In this document: positions 39,289-48,813 of the stretch, in pieces
How positions within the stretch are numbered: the stretch's first letter is position 1
Layout: every line of letters begins with the position of its first letter
The notes under the pieces: model-generated
The model's input: only the letters and a program-made list of their open reading frames with translations
What the model was told of the DNA's origin: nothing
Databases searched by the model: none
Assembly: GCF_902832885.1 (NCBI RefSeq)
Contig: NZ_CADFDK010000003.1
Coordinates: 186,001 to 250,000, forward strand
Source of the DNA: Burkholderia seminalis DSM 23518
GTDB lineage: Bacteria > Pseudomonadota > Gammaproteobacteria > Burkholderiales > Burkholderiaceae
Length of the DNA: 64,000 nt
Direction: 5' to 3'
Position numbers and translations under genes: made by a program

Positions 39289-40425
39289 ATGTCTTCCGCC
39301 ACCATCGAACGCATCGAAACCCGCCTCGTCGACCTGCCGACGATCCGCCCGCACAAGCTGTCGGTGGCCACGATGCACGGCCAGACGCTGATGCTCGTGA
39401 AGGTGTTCTGCAGCGACGGCGTGACGGGCCTCGGCGAAGGCACGACGATCGCCGGCATGGCGTACGGCCCGGAAAGCCCCGAGGCGATGAAGCTCGCGAT
39501 CGATGCGTACCTCGCCCCGGCGATCGTCGGCCGCGACGCCACGCGCATCCAGACGCTGATGGCCTTCCTCGGCAAGCTCGCGAAGGTCAATCACTTCGCG
39601 AAGAGCGCGCTCGAAACCGCGCTGCTCGACGCGCACGGCAAGCGGCTCGGCGTGCCCGTCGGCGAGCTGCTCGGCGGCCGCCGGCGCGATCGCCTGCCGG
39701 TCGCATGGACGCTCGCGTCGGGCGACACGTCCACCGACATCGCCGAAGCCGAGCGGATGCTCGACCTGCGCCGCCACAACGTGTTCAAGCTGAAGATCGG
39801 CGCGAAGTCGCCGGAGACGGATATCCGGCACGTGGCCGAGATCAAGAAGGCCGTCGGCGATCGTGCGTCGGTGCGCGTGGACGTGAACATGGCATGGAGC
39901 GAAACGCAGGCCGCGCGCGCGATTCCCGCGCTGGGCGATGCGGGCTGCGAACTGGTCGAACAGCCGGTCGCGTCCGCCGCGGCGCTGGCGCGCCTGATGC
40001 GCCGTTTCCCGGTCGCGCTGATGGCCGATGAAATCCTGCAAGGCCCCGACAGCGCCTTCGACATCGCGAAGCATCACGGCGCGGACGTGTTCGCGATCAA
40101 GATCGAGCAGAGCGGCGGCCTCTTCGCCGCGCAGCGCGTGGCCGCGATCGCGGATGCCGCCGGCATCGAGCTGTACGGCGGCACGATGCTCGAAGGCGCA
40201 TTCGGCACGGTGGCGTCCGCGCACCTGTTCGCGAGTTTCGCGAACCTGCAGTGGGGCACCGAGCTGTTCGGGCCGCTGCTGATCACCGAAGAGATCCTGA
40301 CGCAGCCGCTCGACTACAGCGACTTCGAACTGGCCGTGCCGGACGGCCCCGGTCTCGGCATCGAGCTCGACGAAGACAAGGTCAGGCGTTTCACCCGCGA
40401 CGGACTCGTGCGAGTCGCGCGCTAG
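39289..40425 (+). CDS. catB: Muconate cycloisomerase (CatB)
   Basis: This enolase-superfamily enzyme of about 378 residues converts cis,cis-muconate to muconolactone in the catechol ortho-cleavage pathway. Signature blocks are RPHKLSVATMHGQTLMLVKV, the catalytic FKLKIGAK (KxK), RVDVNMAW and LVEQPV and MADEIL (metal ligands Asp/Glu/Asp), IKIEQSGGL and the C-terminal GTMLEGAFGTVASAH. The start MSSATIERIE at 39289 is preferred because the predicted transcript begins near the alternative ATG at 39262. It is the first gene of the operon. catC (muconolactone isomerase) is not in the window, so the pathway continues elsewhere. Confidence 0.9.
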   Translation: MSSATIERIETRLVDLPTIRPHKLSVATMHGQTLMLVKVFCSDGVTGLGEGTTIAGMAYGPESPEAMKLAIDAYLAPAIVGRDATRIQTLMAFLGKLAKVNHFAKSALETALLDAHGKRLGVPVGELLGGRRRDRLPVAWTLASGDTSTDIAEAERMLDLRRHNVFKLKIGAKSPETDIRHVAEIKKAVGDRASVRVDVNMAWSETQAARAIPALGDAGCELVEQPVASAAALARLMRRFPVALMADEILQGPDSAFDIAKHHGADVFAIKIEQSGGLFAAQRVAAIADAAGIELYGGTMLEGAFGTVASAHLFASFANLQWGTELFGPLLITEEILTQPLDYSDFELAVPDGPGLGIELDEDKVRRFTRDGLVRVAR

Positions 40426-40477
40426 CCCGAGTCAGGCAAAGCCGTCATTCCCCCAAAATACACGTGGAGACACCATC

Positions 40478-41413
40478 ATGAGCGTCAAAGTTTTCGAAAC
40501 CCGGGAAGTGCAGGATCTGCTGAAGGCCGCGTCGAACGCGGGCGGCGCCGGCGGTCACGCGCGCACGCAGCAGGTCGTGCTGCGCCTGCTCGGCGACCTG
40601 TTCAAGGCGATCGACGATCTCGACATCACGCCCGACGAAGTGTGGGCCGGCGTCAACTACCTGAACAAGCTCGGTCAGGATGGCGAGGCAGCGCTGCTCG
40701 CGGCCGGTCTCGGTCTCGAGAAGTACCTGGACATCCGGATGGACGCCGCGGATCAGGCCGCCGGCCTCGACGGCGGCACGCCGCGCACGATCGAAGGGCC
40801 GCTGTACGTCGCAGGCGCGCCGGTTCGCGACGGCGTGTCGAAGATCGATCTCGACGCGGACGACGGCGCGGGCCCGCTCGTGATCCATGGCACGGTCACG
40901 GGCCTCGACGGCCAGCCGGTCGCGGGCGCGGTGGTCGAATGCTGGCACGCGAACTCGAAGGGCTTCTATTCGCACTTCGACCCGACCGGCGCGCAGACCG
41001 ACTTCAACCTGCGCGGCGCGGTGAAGACGGGTGCCGACGGCAAGTACGAATTTCGCACGCTGATGCCGGTCGGCTACGGCTGCCCGCCGCAAGGCGCGAC
41101 GCAGCAACTGCTGAACGGCCTCGGCCGCCACGGCAACCGCCCGGCGCACGTGCACTTCTTCGTCGACAGCCCCGATCACCGCAAGCTGACGACGCAGTTC
41201 AACATCGACGGCGATCCGCTGATCTGGGACGACTTCGCGTACGCGACGCGCGAGGAGCTGATCCCGCCCGTGGTCGGGAAGACCGGCGGCACGGCGCTCG
41301 GCATGAAGGCCGATGCCTACCAGGACATCGAATTCAACTTCGTGCTGACGCCGCTGGTGCAGGGCCAGGACAACCAGATCGTCCACCGCCCGCGCGCAGC
41401 CGCGACGGCGTAA
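40478..41413 (+). CDS. catA: Catechol 1,2-dioxygenase (CatA)
   Basis: This 311-residue intradiol dioxygenase opens catechol to cis,cis-muconate using non-heme Fe(III). The four iron ligands are visible as Y164 (GFYSHFD), Y200 (VGYGCPPQG), H224 and H226 (RPAHVHFFV), the same numbering as in Acinetobacter CatA. The N-terminal helical domain ([13 protein letters not shown] onward) is the dimer/lipid-binding region. The start at 40478 is 52 bp after catB with CGTGGAG upstream. It takes the catechol made by BenD and passes muconate to CatB. Confidence 0.95.
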   Translation: MSVKVFETREVQDLLKAASNAGGAGGHARTQQVVLRLLGDLFKAIDDLDITPDEVWAGVNYLNKLGQDGEAALLAAGLGLEKYLDIRMDAADQAAGLDGGTPRTIEGPLYVAGAPVRDGVSKIDLDADDGAGPLVIHGTVTGLDGQPVAGAVVECWHANSKGFYSHFDPTGAQTDFNLRGAVKTGADGKYEFRTLMPVGYGCPPQGATQQLLNGLGRHGNRPAHVHFFVDSPDHRKLTTQFNIDGDPLIWDDFAYATREELIPPVVGKTGGTALGMKADAYQDIEFNFVLTPLVQGQDNQIVHRPRAAATA

Positions 41414-41526
41414 CCGCCTGGCGGCGCGGCGCGCATGCGCCGCCGCCGGCCGGGTTTCCGCGAGATTCAACCGAAACCGATGCGAGCGTGCTTGCAGGAC
41501 GCGGCACGCGCATGGAAGGAGACAAC

Positions 41527-42885
41527 ATGTCCGCCACGATCGACCCCACCAACGAACTGGATCACCTGCTCGCCACCGCCGTGCAGGACGACAAGGAGGC
41601 CGGCGTATTCCGCTGCCGCCGCGACATCTTCACGAACGCGGAACTGTACGAGCTCGAGATGAAGCACATCTTCGAGGGCAACTGGGTGTACCTCGCGCAC
41701 GAAAGCCAGATTCCGGCCAACAACGACTACTACACGACCTGGATCGGCCGCCAGCCGATCGTGATCACGCGCGACAAGGCCGGCGAGCTGCACGCGGTCA
41801 TCAATGCGTGCGCGCACAAGGGTGCGATGCTGTGCCGCCGCAAGCACGGCAACAAGGGCAGCTTCACGTGCCCGTTCCATGGCTGGACCTTCTCGAACAC
41901 CGGCAAGCTGCTGAAGGTGAAGGACGAGAAGACGACGGAATATCCGGTGCAGTTCAACACGAACGGGTCGCACGACCTGAAGCAGGTCGCGCGCTTCGAA
42001 AGCTATCGCGGCTTCCTGTTCGGCAGCCTCAACCCCGACGTGCTGCCGCTCGAGGACTACCTCGGCGAAGCGCGCGTGATCATCGACCAGATCGTCGACC
42101 AGGCGCCGAACGGGCTTGAAGTGCTGCGCGGCAACTCGTCCTACATCTACGAAGGCAACTGGAAGATGCAGATGGAGAACGGTTGCGACGGCTACCACGT
42201 CAGCACCGTGCACTGGAACTATGCGGCGACGATGGGCCGCCGCAAGGAAGACGGCACCAAGGCCGTCGACGCGAACAGCTGGAGCAAGTCGGTCGCGGGC
42301 GTGTACGGCTTCGACAACGGCCACATCCTGCTGTGGACGCAGACGATGAACCCGGAAGTGCGGCCCGTGTACCGGCATCGCGACGAGATCCGCGCGCGCG
42401 TCGGCGACGTGCAGGCCGACTTCATCGTGAACCAGACACGCAACCTGTGCGTGTACCCGAACGTGTTCCTGATGGACCAGTTCAGCACGCAGATCCGCGT
42501 GGTGCGGCCGCTCGGCGTCGACCGGACCGAAGTCACGATCTTCTGCTTCGCGCCGAAGGGCGAGAGCGACACCGATCGCACGCTCCGCATTCGCCAGTAC
42601 GAGGATTTCTTCAACGTCACGGGCATGGGCACCGCCGACGATCTCGAGGAGTTCCGCGCGTGCCAGGCCGGTTATGCCGGCGTCACGGCGATGTGGAACG
42701 ACCTGTCGCGCGGCGCGCCGCTGTGGGTCGACGGGCCGGACGAGAACGCGACGAAGATGGGACTGAACCCGCGCATCTCGGGCGAGCGCAGCGAGGACGA
42801 AGGGCTGTTCGTGTGCCAGCACGAACACTGGGTGCACGTGATGCGCGATGCGCTGAAGAAGGAACGCGGGGAGGTGGCGGCATGA
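41527..42885 (+). CDS. benA: Benzoate 1,2-dioxygenase, large (alpha) subunit
   Basis: This 452-residue Rieske oxygenase alpha subunit hydroxylates benzoate to the 1,2-cis-diol with BenB and BenC. The Rieske site is [16 protein letters not shown]...CPFHGWTF. The catalytic iron site lies in [15 protein letters not shown] (D-x2-H-x4-H). The start [10 protein letters not shown] at 41527 follows AAGGAG. It is 113 bp after catA and overlaps benB by ATGA. The closeness to BenA/XylX families is clear; substituted benzoates may also be accepted. Confidence 0.95.
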   Translation: MSATIDPTNELDHLLATAVQDDKEAGVFRCRRDIFTNAELYELEMKHIFEGNWVYLAHESQIPANNDYYTTWIGRQPIVITRDKAGELHAVINACAHKGAMLCRRKHGNKGSFTCPFHGWTFSNTGKLLKVKDEKTTEYPVQFNTNGSHDLKQVARFESYRGFLFGSLNPDVLPLEDYLGEARVIIDQIVDQAPNGLEVLRGNSSYIYEGNWKMQMENGCDGYHVSTVHWNYAATMGRRKEDGTKAVDANSWSKSVAGVYGFDNGHILLWTQTMNPEVRPVYRHRDEIRARVGDVQADFIVNQTRNLCVYPNVFLMDQFSTQIRVVRPLGVDRTEVTIFCFAPKGESDTDRTLRIRQYEDFFNVTGMGTADDLEEFRACQAGYAGVTAMWNDLSRGAPLWVDGPDENATKMGLNPRISGERSEDEGLFVCQHEHWVHVMRDALKKERGEVAA

Positions 42886-43370
42886 GCTTCGATTACCGGA
42901 CCATTTGCACGACGCTGTATCGCGAAGCACGGCTGCTCGACGATCGCCAGTGGGACGAGTGGCTGACCTGCTATTCGGAGGACGTCACGTACTGGATGCC
43001 CGCGTGGGACGACGACGACCGGCCGACCGACGACCCGCAGAGCCAGATCTCGCTGATGTACTACCCGGACCGCGGCGGCCTCGAGGACCGCGTGTTCCGG
43101 ATCAAGACCGAGCGCAGCGGCGCATCGACGCCCGAGCCGCGTACCAGCCACAACGTGACGAACGTCGAGGTGCTGGCCGAGCGCGATGACGAAGTGGACG
43201 TGCGTTACAACTTTCACACGCTGAACCATCGTTACCGCGTGACCGACCACTTCTTCGGCACGATGTTCGTCACGTTGCGCCGGGCGGGCGATGCGCTGCT
43301 GATCTCGCACAAGAAGATCGTGCTGAAGAACGACTACATCCGGCAGGTGCTCGACGTCTATCACGTCTGA
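42882..43370 (+). CDS. benB: Benzoate 1,2-dioxygenase, small (beta) subunit
   Basis: This 162-residue ring-hydroxylating dioxygenase beta subunit (cystatin-like fold) opens with [20 protein letters not shown] and contains [19 protein letters not shown] and a terminal [19 protein letters not shown]. It has no cofactor and stabilises the alpha3-beta3 hexamer. ATG overlaps the benA stop as ATGA, so stoichiometric translation is likely. Followed by benC after 39 bp. Confidence 0.94.
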   Translation: MSFDYRTICTTLYREARLLDDRQWDEWLTCYSEDVTYWMPAWDDDDRPTDDPQSQISLMYYPDRGGLEDRVFRIKTERSGASTPEPRTSHNVTNVEVLAERDDEVDVRYNFHTLNHRYRVTDHFFGTMFVTLRRAGDALLISHKKIVLKNDYIRQVLDVYHV

Positions 43371-43409
43371 CGCCGTCGTTTTGTGATGAAAGGAAGTGGA
43401 GGCGACACC

Positions 43410-44432
43410 ATGTCCAGCTACACGATTGCACTGAACTTCGAGGACGGGGTAACCCGCTTCATCGATTGCAAGGCCGGCGAGAAGGTTCTCGACGCGGCCT
43501 TCCGCGCGAAGATCAACCTGCCGATGGATTGCTCCGACGGCGTGTGCGGCACCTGCAAGTGCCGCGCCGAAAGCGGCCGCTACGACCTCGGCGACGATTA
43601 CATCGACGACGCGCTCACCGAAGACGAGAAGGACGGCGGCCTCGTGCTGACGTGCCAGATGGTGCCGCAAAGCGATTGCGTGATCGCGGTGCCGACCTCG
43701 TCGGTCGCGTGCAAGACCGGCCAGAGCGGCTTTGCCGCGACGGTCACGAAGGTCGAACAGCACAACGACGCGGCCGTCGTGCTCGAGCTCGACGTCGGCG
43801 CCGCCGCGCCGGCGTTCCTGCCGGGCCAGTACGTGAACATCGACGTGCCCGCGAGCGGCCAGCACCGCTCCTATTCGTTCTCGTCGGCGCCGGCCGATGC
43901 GAAGGTCAGCTTCCTGATCAAGAAGATTCCCGGCGGCGTGATGAGCACGTGGCTCGAATCGGCGCGGCCGGGCGACACGCTGCAATTGCACGGCCCGCTC
44001 GGCAGCTTCTACCTGCGCGACGTCGCGCGGCCGCTGCTGTTCCTCGCCGGCGGCACCGGCCTCGCGCCGTTCCTGTCGATGCTCGAGGTGCTGGCGCGCG
44101 GCGGCTCGCGGCAGAAGGTGCACCTGATCTACGGCGTGACGCGCGATCTCGATCTCGTGCTGGTCGACGCGATCGAGGCCTATGCGGCGAAGCTGCCGAA
44201 CTTCAGCTTCGCGACGGTCGTCGCGGATGCCGCGTCGGACCATCCGCGCAAGGGCTGGGTCACGCAGCACATTCCGGCCGACGCGTTGAACGACGGCGAT
44301 GTCGACGTGTATCTGTGCGGGCCGCCGCCAATGGTCGACGCGGTGCGCAAGTATTTCGACGACGAAGGCGTGAAGCCGAACAGCTTCCACTACGAGAAAT
44401 TCACGCCCAACCTCACGGCAAAGGCGGCATGA
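43410..44432 (+). CDS. benC: Benzoate 1,2-dioxygenase electron transfer component (reductase)
   Basis: This 340-residue reductase has an N-terminal plant-type 2Fe-2S ferredoxin domain (DCSDGVCGTCKCRAESG and a last Cys in LTCQM). An FAD-binding domain (GQHRSYSFSSAP) and an NADH-binding domain (FLAGGTGLAPFLSML, VYLCGPPPMVD) follow. It moves electrons from NADH to the BenA Rieske centre. The start MSSYTIALN at 43410 is chosen for the GTGGAGG before it; an earlier ATG adds nine poorly placed residues. It overlaps benD by 4 bases. Confidence 0.94.
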   Translation: MSSYTIALNFEDGVTRFIDCKAGEKVLDAAFRAKINLPMDCSDGVCGTCKCRAESGRYDLGDDYIDDALTEDEKDGGLVLTCQMVPQSDCVIAVPTSSVACKTGQSGFAATVTKVEQHNDAAVVLELDVGAAAPAFLPGQYVNIDVPASGQHRSYSFSSAPADAKVSFLIKKIPGGVMSTWLESARPGDTLQLHGPLGSFYLRDVARPLLFLAGGTGLAPFLSMLEVLARGGSRQKVHLIYGVTRDLDLVLVDAIEAYAAKLPNFSFATVVADAASDHPRKGWVTQHIPADALNDGDVDVYLCGPPPMVDAVRKYFDDEGVKPNSFHYEKFTPNLTAKAA

Positions 44433-45205
44433 TCATGCAACGATTCTCCGGCAAGGTCGTCGTCGTCACCGGCGCGGCGCAGGGTATCGGCCGAGGCGTC
44501 GCGCTGCGCGCGGCGGCCGAGGGCGGCAGGGTGCTGTTCGTCGATCGCGCGGATTTCGTCGCCGAGGTGGCGGCCGAGGCGAGCGGCGGCGAGACGGCGG
44601 GCTGCGTCGCCGATCTCGAAACCTACGAAGGCGCGCAGGCGGCGATCGCATACGCGGTGCAGGCGTTCGGCGGCATCGACATCCTGATCAACGGCGTCGG
44701 CGGCGCGATTCGCATGCGCCCGTTCGCCGAATTCGAGCCGGCGCAGATCGACGCGGAAATCCGCCGCTCGCTGATGCCGACGCTTTATGCCTGTCACGCC
44801 GTGCTGCCGCACCTGATCGCGCGCGGCGGCGGCACGATCGTCAACGTCTCGTCGAACGCGACCCGCGGGATTCGCCGCGTGCCGTACTCGGCGGCGAAGG
44901 GCGGCGTCAATGCGCTGACGTCGGCGCTCGCGATGGAGTACGCGGCGCACAACATCCGTGTCGTGGCCACCGCGCCGGGCGGCACGCATGCACCGCCGCG
45001 TCGCGTGCCGCGCAATGCGGCCGGCGACAGCGCGCAGGAGCAGGCGTGGATGGCCGAGGCCGTGCGGCAGGTGACCGAGTCGACGTACTTCAAGCGCTAT
45101 GGCAGCCTCGACGAGCAGATCGCGCCGATCCTGTTCCTCGCGTCCGACGAGGCGAGCTACATCACCGGCACGGTGCTGCCGGTCGCCGGCGGCGATACGG
45201 GTTGA
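44429..45205 (+). CDS. benD: cis-1,2-dihydroxycyclohexa-3,5-diene-1-carboxylate dehydrogenase (BenD)
   Basis: This 258-residue short-chain dehydrogenase rearomatises the benzoate diol to catechol with loss of CO2, making NADH. Motifs are VVVTGAAQGIGRG (cofactor), NGVGGAIRM, the catalytic Ser in TIVNVSSNATRG and YSAAKGG (Y-x3-K), with PGGTHAPPRRVPRN typical of BenD/XylL. ATG overlaps the benC stop. It completes benzoate to catechol within the operon. Confidence 0.94.
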   Translation: MIMQRFSGKVVVVTGAAQGIGRGVALRAAAEGGRVLFVDRADFVAEVAAEASGGETAGCVADLETYEGAQAAIAYAVQAFGGIDILINGVGGAIRMRPFAEFEPAQIDAEIRRSLMPTLYACHAVLPHLIARGGGTIVNVSSNATRGIRRVPYSAAKGGVNALTSALAMEYAAHNIRVVATAPGGTHAPPRRVPRNAAGDSAQEQAWMAEAVRQVTESTYFKRYGSLDEQIAPILFLASDEASYITGTVLPVAGGDTG

Positions 45206-45290
45206 GCGGCGTGCCGCTGGACTTCGTCCATCGACCGCTTTCATCGACAACCAGACGGCCGGCGCGACGCCGCCGGCCACGGAGACCTCC

Positions 45291-45689
45291 ATGCGTGATC
45301 GCAAAGCCATCGTTCCGGCGGGAATGGAAGCGGTGTACGAGAAAATCGGCTACGCGCCGGGCCTGCAGGTCGGCGACACGCTGTACGTGTCCGGCCAGAT
45401 CGGCCGCGACGCGGCGATGCAACAGGTCGACGGCCGCGAGGCGCAGATCGTGCAGGCGTTCGAGAACCTGCGGCTCGTGCTCGAGGCGGCCGGCGCATCG
45501 TTCGGCGACGTGGTCGACCTGACGACGTTCCATACCGACATGCGCGACCTGCCGCTGTTCATGGAGGTGCGCGACCGGTATCTGCACGCCGATCCGAAAC
45601 CGGCATGGACGGCGGTCGGCGCGCACATGCTGGGCGGCTCGCCCGGTTATATCGTCGAGATCAAGGCGGTGGCGGTGTTGCGGGACTGA
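45291..45689 (+). CDS. RidA/YjgF family enamine-imine deaminase-like protein
   Basis: This 132-residue protein of the RidA family has GDTLYVSGQIGRD, QAFENLRLVLEAAGASFGDVVDLTTF and SPGYIVEIKAVAVL at the end. Classical RidA uses an Arg and Glu near the C-terminus to hydrolyse reactive imines. Here the usual IEIEA/AVA ending is close, but the conserved Arg is not obvious, so it may be one of the Rid2-7 subfamilies with other activity. Start at 45291 with GGAGACC upstream, 85 bp after benD; likely cotranscribed with the benzoate genes. Confidence 0.82.
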   Translation: MRDRKAIVPAGMEAVYEKIGYAPGLQVGDTLYVSGQIGRDAAMQQVDGREAQIVQAFENLRLVLEAAGASFGDVVDLTTFHTDMRDLPLFMEVRDRYLHADPKPAWTAVGAHMLGGSPGYIVEIKAVAVLRD

Positions 45690-45838
45690 GCGCGGCGTCG
45701 TCGCGTGCGGGACGGCACCTGCCGGGCACACGAAATGCTCGCTCGGCGATGGCGCCCGCATGCGGGCCGCACCGCAGCCGCGCGCTCGCGGCCCGTGCCT
45801 GCTCGCGCCATGACCGACAGTCTTGTCCGGGAGGCGCC

Positions 45839-46336
45839 ATGCGCGAATCGAACGAATCATCACGAGCAAGTGTGCATGCGGGCGGCGCAGCCGCGGCCGA
45901 CCGGCGGGTGGTACCGGCCAGACATCCCGTCACGCGTGCCTTCGAACGTTTCGCGTCGCACGTGACCTTGTGGGCCGGTTCGCCGATCGCGTTCGGCAGT
46001 GCAGTCGCCGTGACTGCGCTGTGGCTCGCCAGCGGGCCGGTGTTTCATTTTTCGGACACGTGGCAGCTCGTCATCAATACCGGGACGACGATCATCACGT
46101 TCCTGATGGTGTTCCTGCTGCAACGCAACCAGAACCGCGACAGCGTTGCGCTGCACCTGAAGCTCGACGAACTCGTCGCCGTGACGCGTGCGGCAAACGA
46201 CCAGCTGATCGGAATCGAGGACGCGTCGGAGGACGAGCTGCGCGAGCTTGCGCGGAACTATCTCGAACTGGCGAAGCGGGTCGCCGGCCGCGACGGTGCC
46301 GGCGGGCGGCCCGAAACGCGCCCGGAAGAGTCGTGA
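45839..46336 (+). CDS. Low-affinity iron permease family membrane protein
   Basis: This 165-residue protein has a short hydrophilic N-terminus, the block FERFASHVTLWAGSPIAF with the first helix, ALWLASGPVFHFSDTWQLVINTGTTIITFLMVFLLQRNQNRDS with the second, then a soluble HLKLDELVAVT and an acidic tail. These are the marks of the family named after yeast Fet4, although bacterial members are shorter and their transport role is not established. The start at 45839 has GGGAGG. It sits alone after the benzoate operon. Confidence 0.85.
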   Translation: MRESNESSRASVHAGGAAAADRRVVPARHPVTRAFERFASHVTLWAGSPIAFGSAVAVTALWLASGPVFHFSDTWQLVINTGTTIITFLMVFLLQRNQNRDSVALHLKLDELVAVTRAANDQLIGIEDASEDELRELARNYLELAKRVAGRDGAGGRPETRPEES

Positions 46337-46472
46337 CCGGCGCGAAGGCTCGCGTTGCCGTCGACGACGTCGGGTATCCGCTTTTTCAAGCGTTTGTCAT
46401 TTCGTCCCCGTCGGGGCCGGACGATCCGTCTGGCGGCGCGGACCGTGGAAGGCGGTTACATCGAGTGGAGGC
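46337..46472. other. Short non-coding gap
   Basis: 136 bp after the iron permease gene with no clear gene. It may hold the promoter for the doubtful small frame that follows. No hairpin of note was seen. Confidence 0.3.
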
Positions 46473-46733
46473 GTGCCGACGACCGCGCGCGAGCCCCCCG
46501 ACGCGACGTCTCCGCATGCGGAGACCGATACGCCCGACGCGCCGGGCATGCAAAGCGGGCTGCAGAGTCTCGCGGTCCTGCTGACGGCGCTGTCGCGCAT
46601 TCCGACCGAACGGTTCGGCCGCACCGTATTCACGGCCGCCGATGCGCTGCATGAAGTCGGCGCCTGGCGCCGTCGCAGCACGAACACGTTAGGGTTGCAC
46701 ACGCACCGCGTCACTCCCACGCGTGCTTGCTGA
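46473..46733 (+). CDS. Doubtful small hypothetical protein
   Basis: An 86-codon frame from GTG 46473 contains GMQSGLQSLAVLLTALSRIPTERFGRTVFTAADALHEVG, which looks like a real amphipathic helical segment. It overlaps the 3' end of the convergent response regulator by 23 bases, and GGAGGC lies too close to the GTG to be a good ribosome-binding site. It could be a small gene, the end of a decayed one, or chance. Confidence 0.3.
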   Translation: MPTTAREPPDATSPHAETDTPDAPGMQSGLQSLAVLLTALSRIPTERFGRTVFTAADALHEVGAWRRRSTNTLGLHTHRVTPTRAC

Positions 46734-47421
46734 ACTGATAACCCTTGGAGCGAATGGTCTTGATCCGTTTAGGCTCGGTCGCGTCGTCGCGCAGTTTGCG
46801 GCGCAGCTTCGAGATGCGGCCGTCGATCGAACGATCGAGGCCGTCGAACGCGATGCCGCGCAGCAGCAACGTCAGGTCGGCGCGGCTGACCACTTCGCCG
46901 GCGCGGCACGCAAGGGCCCACAGCAGGTCGAATTCGGTCGACGTCAGGCGCGGCACGCTGCCGTCGGGAAGGTGGACGCGGCGATCCGTGCGGTCGATCG
47001 AGAGCTTGCCGAACGTGAACCGCTGCGGCGATTCCGGCCGGCGGTCGGCCGGCTGCGGGCGTGCCCGCCGCAACTGCGCCTTGATCCGCGCGAGCAGGAT
47101 GCGCGGCTCGACCGGCTTGCGGAGAAAGTCGTCGGCGCCCAGTTCCAGGCCGAGCAACTCGTCGAACGGTTCGTCGCGGGCCGTCATCATGATGAGGATG
47201 CCGTCGTATTGCGTGCGCGCCGCGCGGCAGATCTCGAAGCCGTCCTTGCCCGGCAGGTTGATGTCGAGCAGCACCAGGTCCGGGCGGCTCGCGATGATCG
47301 TCGTCGCCGCGCCCGTGCCGTCGGACAGCGTGTCCACCTGGTAATGATGCTGGCGCAGATAGTCGGCGATCAGCGCGGACAGGGGGACGTCGTCTTCGAC
47401 GAGCAGGATTCGGATGGGCAT
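46711..47421 (-). CDS. OmpR/PhoB-family response regulator
   Basis: This 236-residue two-domain protein has a receiver domain (ILLVEDDVPLSALIADYL with D10/D11, phosphoacceptor D53 in LVLLDINLPGKDG, IMMTARDE and LRKPVEPRILLARI). A winged-helix DNA-binding domain follows (LTSTEFDLLWALACRAGEVVSRADL, RSIDGRISKLRRKLRDD, IRSKGYQF), most like RstA. No histidine kinase gene lies on either side, so it is an orphan here. The start MPIRILLV at 47421 is clear. Targets unknown. Confidence 0.92.
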   Translation of the reverse strand: MPIRILLVEDDVPLSALIADYLRQHHYQVDTLSDGTGAATTIIASRPDLVLLDINLPGKDGFEICRAARTQYDGILIMMTARDEPFDELLGLELGADDFLRKPVEPRILLARIKAQLRRARPQPADRRPESPQRFTFGKLSIDRTDRRVHLPDGSVPRLTSTEFDLLWALACRAGEVVSRADLTLLLRGIAFDGLDRSIDGRISKLRRKLRDDATEPKRIKTIRSKGYQFSKHAWE

Positions 47422-48020
47422 CGCGGAACGAGGGGGAAACGGGAAAGTGGCGAGCGGTCAGGCCCAGTCCGAACGCGGGGTAGCCGACGCGACGTGCATG
47501 GTACTGCGCGACATTCGGACGGAATGTGACGAAATCTGATTCGTTCGGTGAGCGTATCGATGGGGGGACCGCCGCTGCCTGGCGAAGCGGCGAATGGCTG
47601 TCGGCGTGCAGACGCACGTTTGGCCGAAACGGTCGGCGCGATAGCCGGCGCGGGGCCGGCGAGGATGCGCGATTGGGCATCCTTCAGACGAAAACGTTTG
47701 CGGAAAATCCGTTGTTCCCCCCGTCGTCTGTATGGGCAAAACCGAGGCCAGGCAAGGTTACTCGACATATCATTACAAAATATTACCAATGTCGCCGAGT
47801 ATCCGTCCCTACAATTTCGGCACCTGTCGCGCGCGCCGGACGGATCGCGATTCGTTGCAGGTGCGCGGGGCGGGGAGCCGGGTCGCGCCACACGAAATCC
47901 ACGCGGGGATCATCGCGCCGAAGGCGGCACCGCCGCCTCGAGCCGCGCTTTCCGCGCGGGCACCCGATCCGTTTCCCGTCCGGCAACACGAAGCGGATAT
48001 TCGCTTCCTTTGGGAATGGC
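47422..48020. promoter_or_regulatory. 600-bp intergenic region upstream of the response regulator
   Basis: No gene is supported. The stretch 47755-47815 is AT-rich (CATATCATTACAAAATATTACC) in contrast to the rest and could hold a promoter for either the regulator (minus strand) or the small gene at 48021. Several overlapping open frames here on both strands lack ribosome-binding sites and family resemblance. Confidence 0.35.
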
Positions 48021-48242
48021 ATGAGATTCAGAAAACGCACCAGTTATGTCGATGCAACACGGTGGTTCGCCGACGGCGATCATGACCGGGTGAAGAGCCG
48101 TCACGGCGTTTGGGCCATCGCGACGCCGGAAGGCTGGCGCACGGTGAAGCCGGGCGACTGGATCCTGCTCGATGAATGCGGAAACTGCTGGCCGATGGAC
48201 GACAGTCTTTTCAGGCATTTCTACGAACCGGCAGCGGAGTGA
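48021..48242 (+). CDS. Small phage-type protein with a PGDW motif
   Basis: This 73-residue protein reads KRTSYVDATRWFADGD, then VKPGDWILLDECGNCWPMDDSLFRHFYEPAAE. The arrangement PGDWI, a short acidic turn, WPM and a final F-x2-x-YEP resembles the small phage and prophage proteins that carry PGDWIITGVKGE...YPCKPDIFE...YEPV; this is from memory. Probably a stray phage gene kept in the chromosome. Start ATG 48021 has a poor ribosome-binding site. Convergent with the GNAT gene. Confidence 0.6.
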   Translation: MRFRKRTSYVDATRWFADGDHDRVKSRHGVWAIATPEGWRTVKPGDWILLDECGNCWPMDDSLFRHFYEPAAE

Positions 48243-48273
48243 GGCGGCCGCCGGATTAACGCGGTATTCGCGT

Positions 48274-48813
48274 CTATCGACGCCTGCGCGAGAACAGCAA
48301 CGAATCGGCGTCGTTGAAGCGGATGCGTTCCGGTTCGCCATACCCGGCCTTCTCCGCCACACGGATCGACGCGACGTTGGTCGGCGCGATCAGGCACACG
48401 CTGCGCTCGAAGCGCTGCTGCCCGTCGAGCCACGCCAGCGCGGCCGCGAGCGCCTCGGTCGCGTAGCCCTTGCCGTGCGCCCAGCTCGCGAGCGCCCAGC
48501 CGGCTTCCGGCACGCCGCGCACCGACGGCTCGATGTTCCGGTGGAAATCCGCGAAGCCGAGATCGCCGACATAGCGCCCTGACGCCTTCTCGCGAATCGC
48601 CCAGTAGCCGTAGCCGAGCAGCGGCCACAGCCCGCGATACGCGAGCATGCGCATCCACGAATCGCGCGGCGCGGACGGCTGGCCGTTGAAGATGTGCGCG
48701 ACGACCGCCGGCTCGGCCCACATCGCCGCAAGCGCGTCGAAGTCGCCGAGCGGATGGCCTTCGAGGACGAGGCGGGGCGTGTCGAGAACGGGCGGGGAAG
48801 AGACCGGCGGCAT
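48274..48813 (-). CDS. GNAT-family N-acetyltransferase (RimJ/RimL type)
   Basis: This 179-residue protein has LDTPRLVLEGHPLGDFDAL at the start, GYWAIREKASGRYVGDLGFADF (beta4), GWALASWAHGKGYATEALAAAL (the acetyl-CoA pyrophosphate loop, a GKGYAT variant of Q/RxxGxG/A) and SIRVAEKAGYGEPER. It would acetylate an amine or a protein N-terminus; the acceptor is not evident. It stands alone on the minus strand. Family assignment is firm, substrate unknown. Confidence 0.87.
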   Translation of the reverse strand: MPPVSSPPVLDTPRLVLEGHPLGDFDALAAMWAEPAVVAHIFNGQPSAPRDSWMRMLAYRGLWPLLGYGYWAIREKASGRYVGDLGFADFHRNIEPSVRGVPEAGWALASWAHGKGYATEALAAALAWLDGQQRFERSVCLIAPTNVASIRVAEKAGYGEPERIRFNDADSLLFSRRRR

